DNA of 5,467 nucleotides, taken from NCBI GenBank assembly GCA_016873355.1, contig VGXK01000162.1, positions 1 to 5,467 on the forward strand. Direction: 5' to 3'. Of the stretch, positions 4,926 through 5,467 are shown piece by piece. Under the pieces are notes generated by a model that had not been told where the DNA came from, made no database searches, and saw only the letters and a list, made by a program, of their open reading frames with translations. This stretch comes from Phycisphaerae bacterium. GTDB lineage: Bacteria; Planctomycetota; Phycisphaerae; Phycisphaerales; SM1A02. Both the position numbers and the translations under genes were made by a program. Position 1 is the first letter of the stretch, and every line of letters begins with the position of its first letter.

Positions 4926-5467
4926 CAGGTCGTCGATCGGCGGCGCCGTTCTCTTCTTCGTCGCCGCCGCGCTCGTCTGCGTGTCGATCGCGGCGCCGGG
5001 CGTCGCCGCGATCGGCGCGTTCCGCTCGCTGCCGACGCTCGGCCTGGAACTGCCGGCGTATCGCGCGTACGCGGCGGGCGACTCGGCGGTCATGGGCCGC
5101 GTGGCCGCCGGATTCGTGCTCGAAGATCTCTTCCGCGTGACCACCTGGACCTCCACGCTGCTGGCCGTGATCGCGGGCGCGGCGTGGATCGGCATGGCGA
5201 TCTCGGCGGGCGACGCGGTTCGGCGATGGCCTTCCCGAATCGCCCTCGTGGCGCTGCTCGTGCTGATCGGCGCCGCGGGGCTTGCGAATCTCGAGGAGCC
5301 GTCGTTCTCCTCGGCGCTCGCGGAGTACCGGGCCCATGCGCGCGAGGGCCGCCGCGCCGAGGCGGACGACGCGAAGGCTCGCTTCGACGAGATGCATCGG
5401 CGCGCCGAGGCGCAGCGCCAGGCGCAGTTCGGCGCCGCGTTGCTGGCGATCGCGTCGGGAGCGGCCG
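4918..5467 (+). CDS. Multi-pass membrane protein, incomplete at the right edge
   Basis: A plus-strand frame from ATG 4918 is open to the window end, giving 183 visible residues. Hydrophobic segments fall at about 7-27, 76-97 and 106-123, and a fourth begins near 170. A charged, helix-prone stretch with many Arg, Glu, Asp and Lys (about 137-166) separates the third and fourth. The order of four helices, the AGFVLEDLFRVTTWTSTLL segment and the conserved-looking FDEMHRRAEAQ before the last helix recall DUF4149/TMEM205-type proteins, but this is a weak, pattern-based guess; no function can be given. Codons have the high third-position GC of the neighbours, supporting real coding. It is divergent from the minus-strand cluster with 28 bases between starts, and no Shine-Dalgarno is present; the transcript could be leaderless. 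Confidence 0.75.
   Translation, partial: MQRRSSIGGAVLFFVAAALVCVSIAAPGVAAIGAFRSLPTLGLELPAYRAYAAGDSAVMGRVAAGFVLEDLFRVTTWTSTLLAVIAGAAWIGMAISAGDAVRRWPSRIALVALLVLIGAAGLANLEEPSFSSALAEYRAHAREGRRAEADDAKARFDEMHRRAEAQRQAQFGAALLAIASGAA

Noticed and set aside
3745..5397. 550-residue minus-strand open frame
   Set aside because: It overlaps acpS and the TIM-barrel gene in another frame and runs antisense to the membrane protein. The composition is arginine-rich shadow sequence.

Overview
The window is GC-rich bacterial DNA, densely coded, with long open frames on the antisense strands and a strong third-position GC bias. The best clue to the organism is a small protein at 2616-2948. Its first ~50 residues (MSIHPSLK..., SHRNVLTRTERI, GLVKV) match the 'small basic protein' family that I know as a signature of the Planctomycetes-Verrucomicrobia-Chlamydiae superphylum. 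High GC, an SD-less style of gene start and a SPOR-like protein of planctomycete flavour all fit a GC-rich planctomycete, probably uncultured. This assignment is an inference.

Layout. Positions 1-226 hold the possible tail of an incoming frame, a hairpin and a GC-only tandem repeat. Next comes a plus-strand pair, thiS (227-433) and thiG (446-1357), which supply the sulfur carrier and thiazole synthase of thiamine biosynthesis. It converges on a five-gene minus-strand cluster. In transcription order (right to left) this is a TIM-barrel sugar-isomerase-like protein (4128-4889), acpS (3719-4114), a single-pass membrane protein with a C-terminal SPOR-like domain (2951-3691), the small basic protein (2616-2948) and a class I/II PLP aminotransferase (1421-2608, GTG start). 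Gaps inside the cluster are 13, 27, 2 and 7 bases, so one operon is likely. After a 28-base divergent gap, a multi-pass membrane protein (from 4918) runs off the right edge on the plus strand.

Function. The contents are mostly housekeeping: thiamine thiazole formation, activation of acyl carrier protein and amino-acid metabolism. They are mixed with lineage-specific genes whose role is not known to me. I see no mobile element, CRISPR array, tRNA, rRNA or defence system. The points that deserve attention are the repeat-built basic tail on the small basic protein, its near-overlapping partnership with the SPOR-like membrane protein, the apparent loss of metal ligands in the TIM-barrel protein, and two abutting palindromes in the divergent gap, one centred on a start codon.
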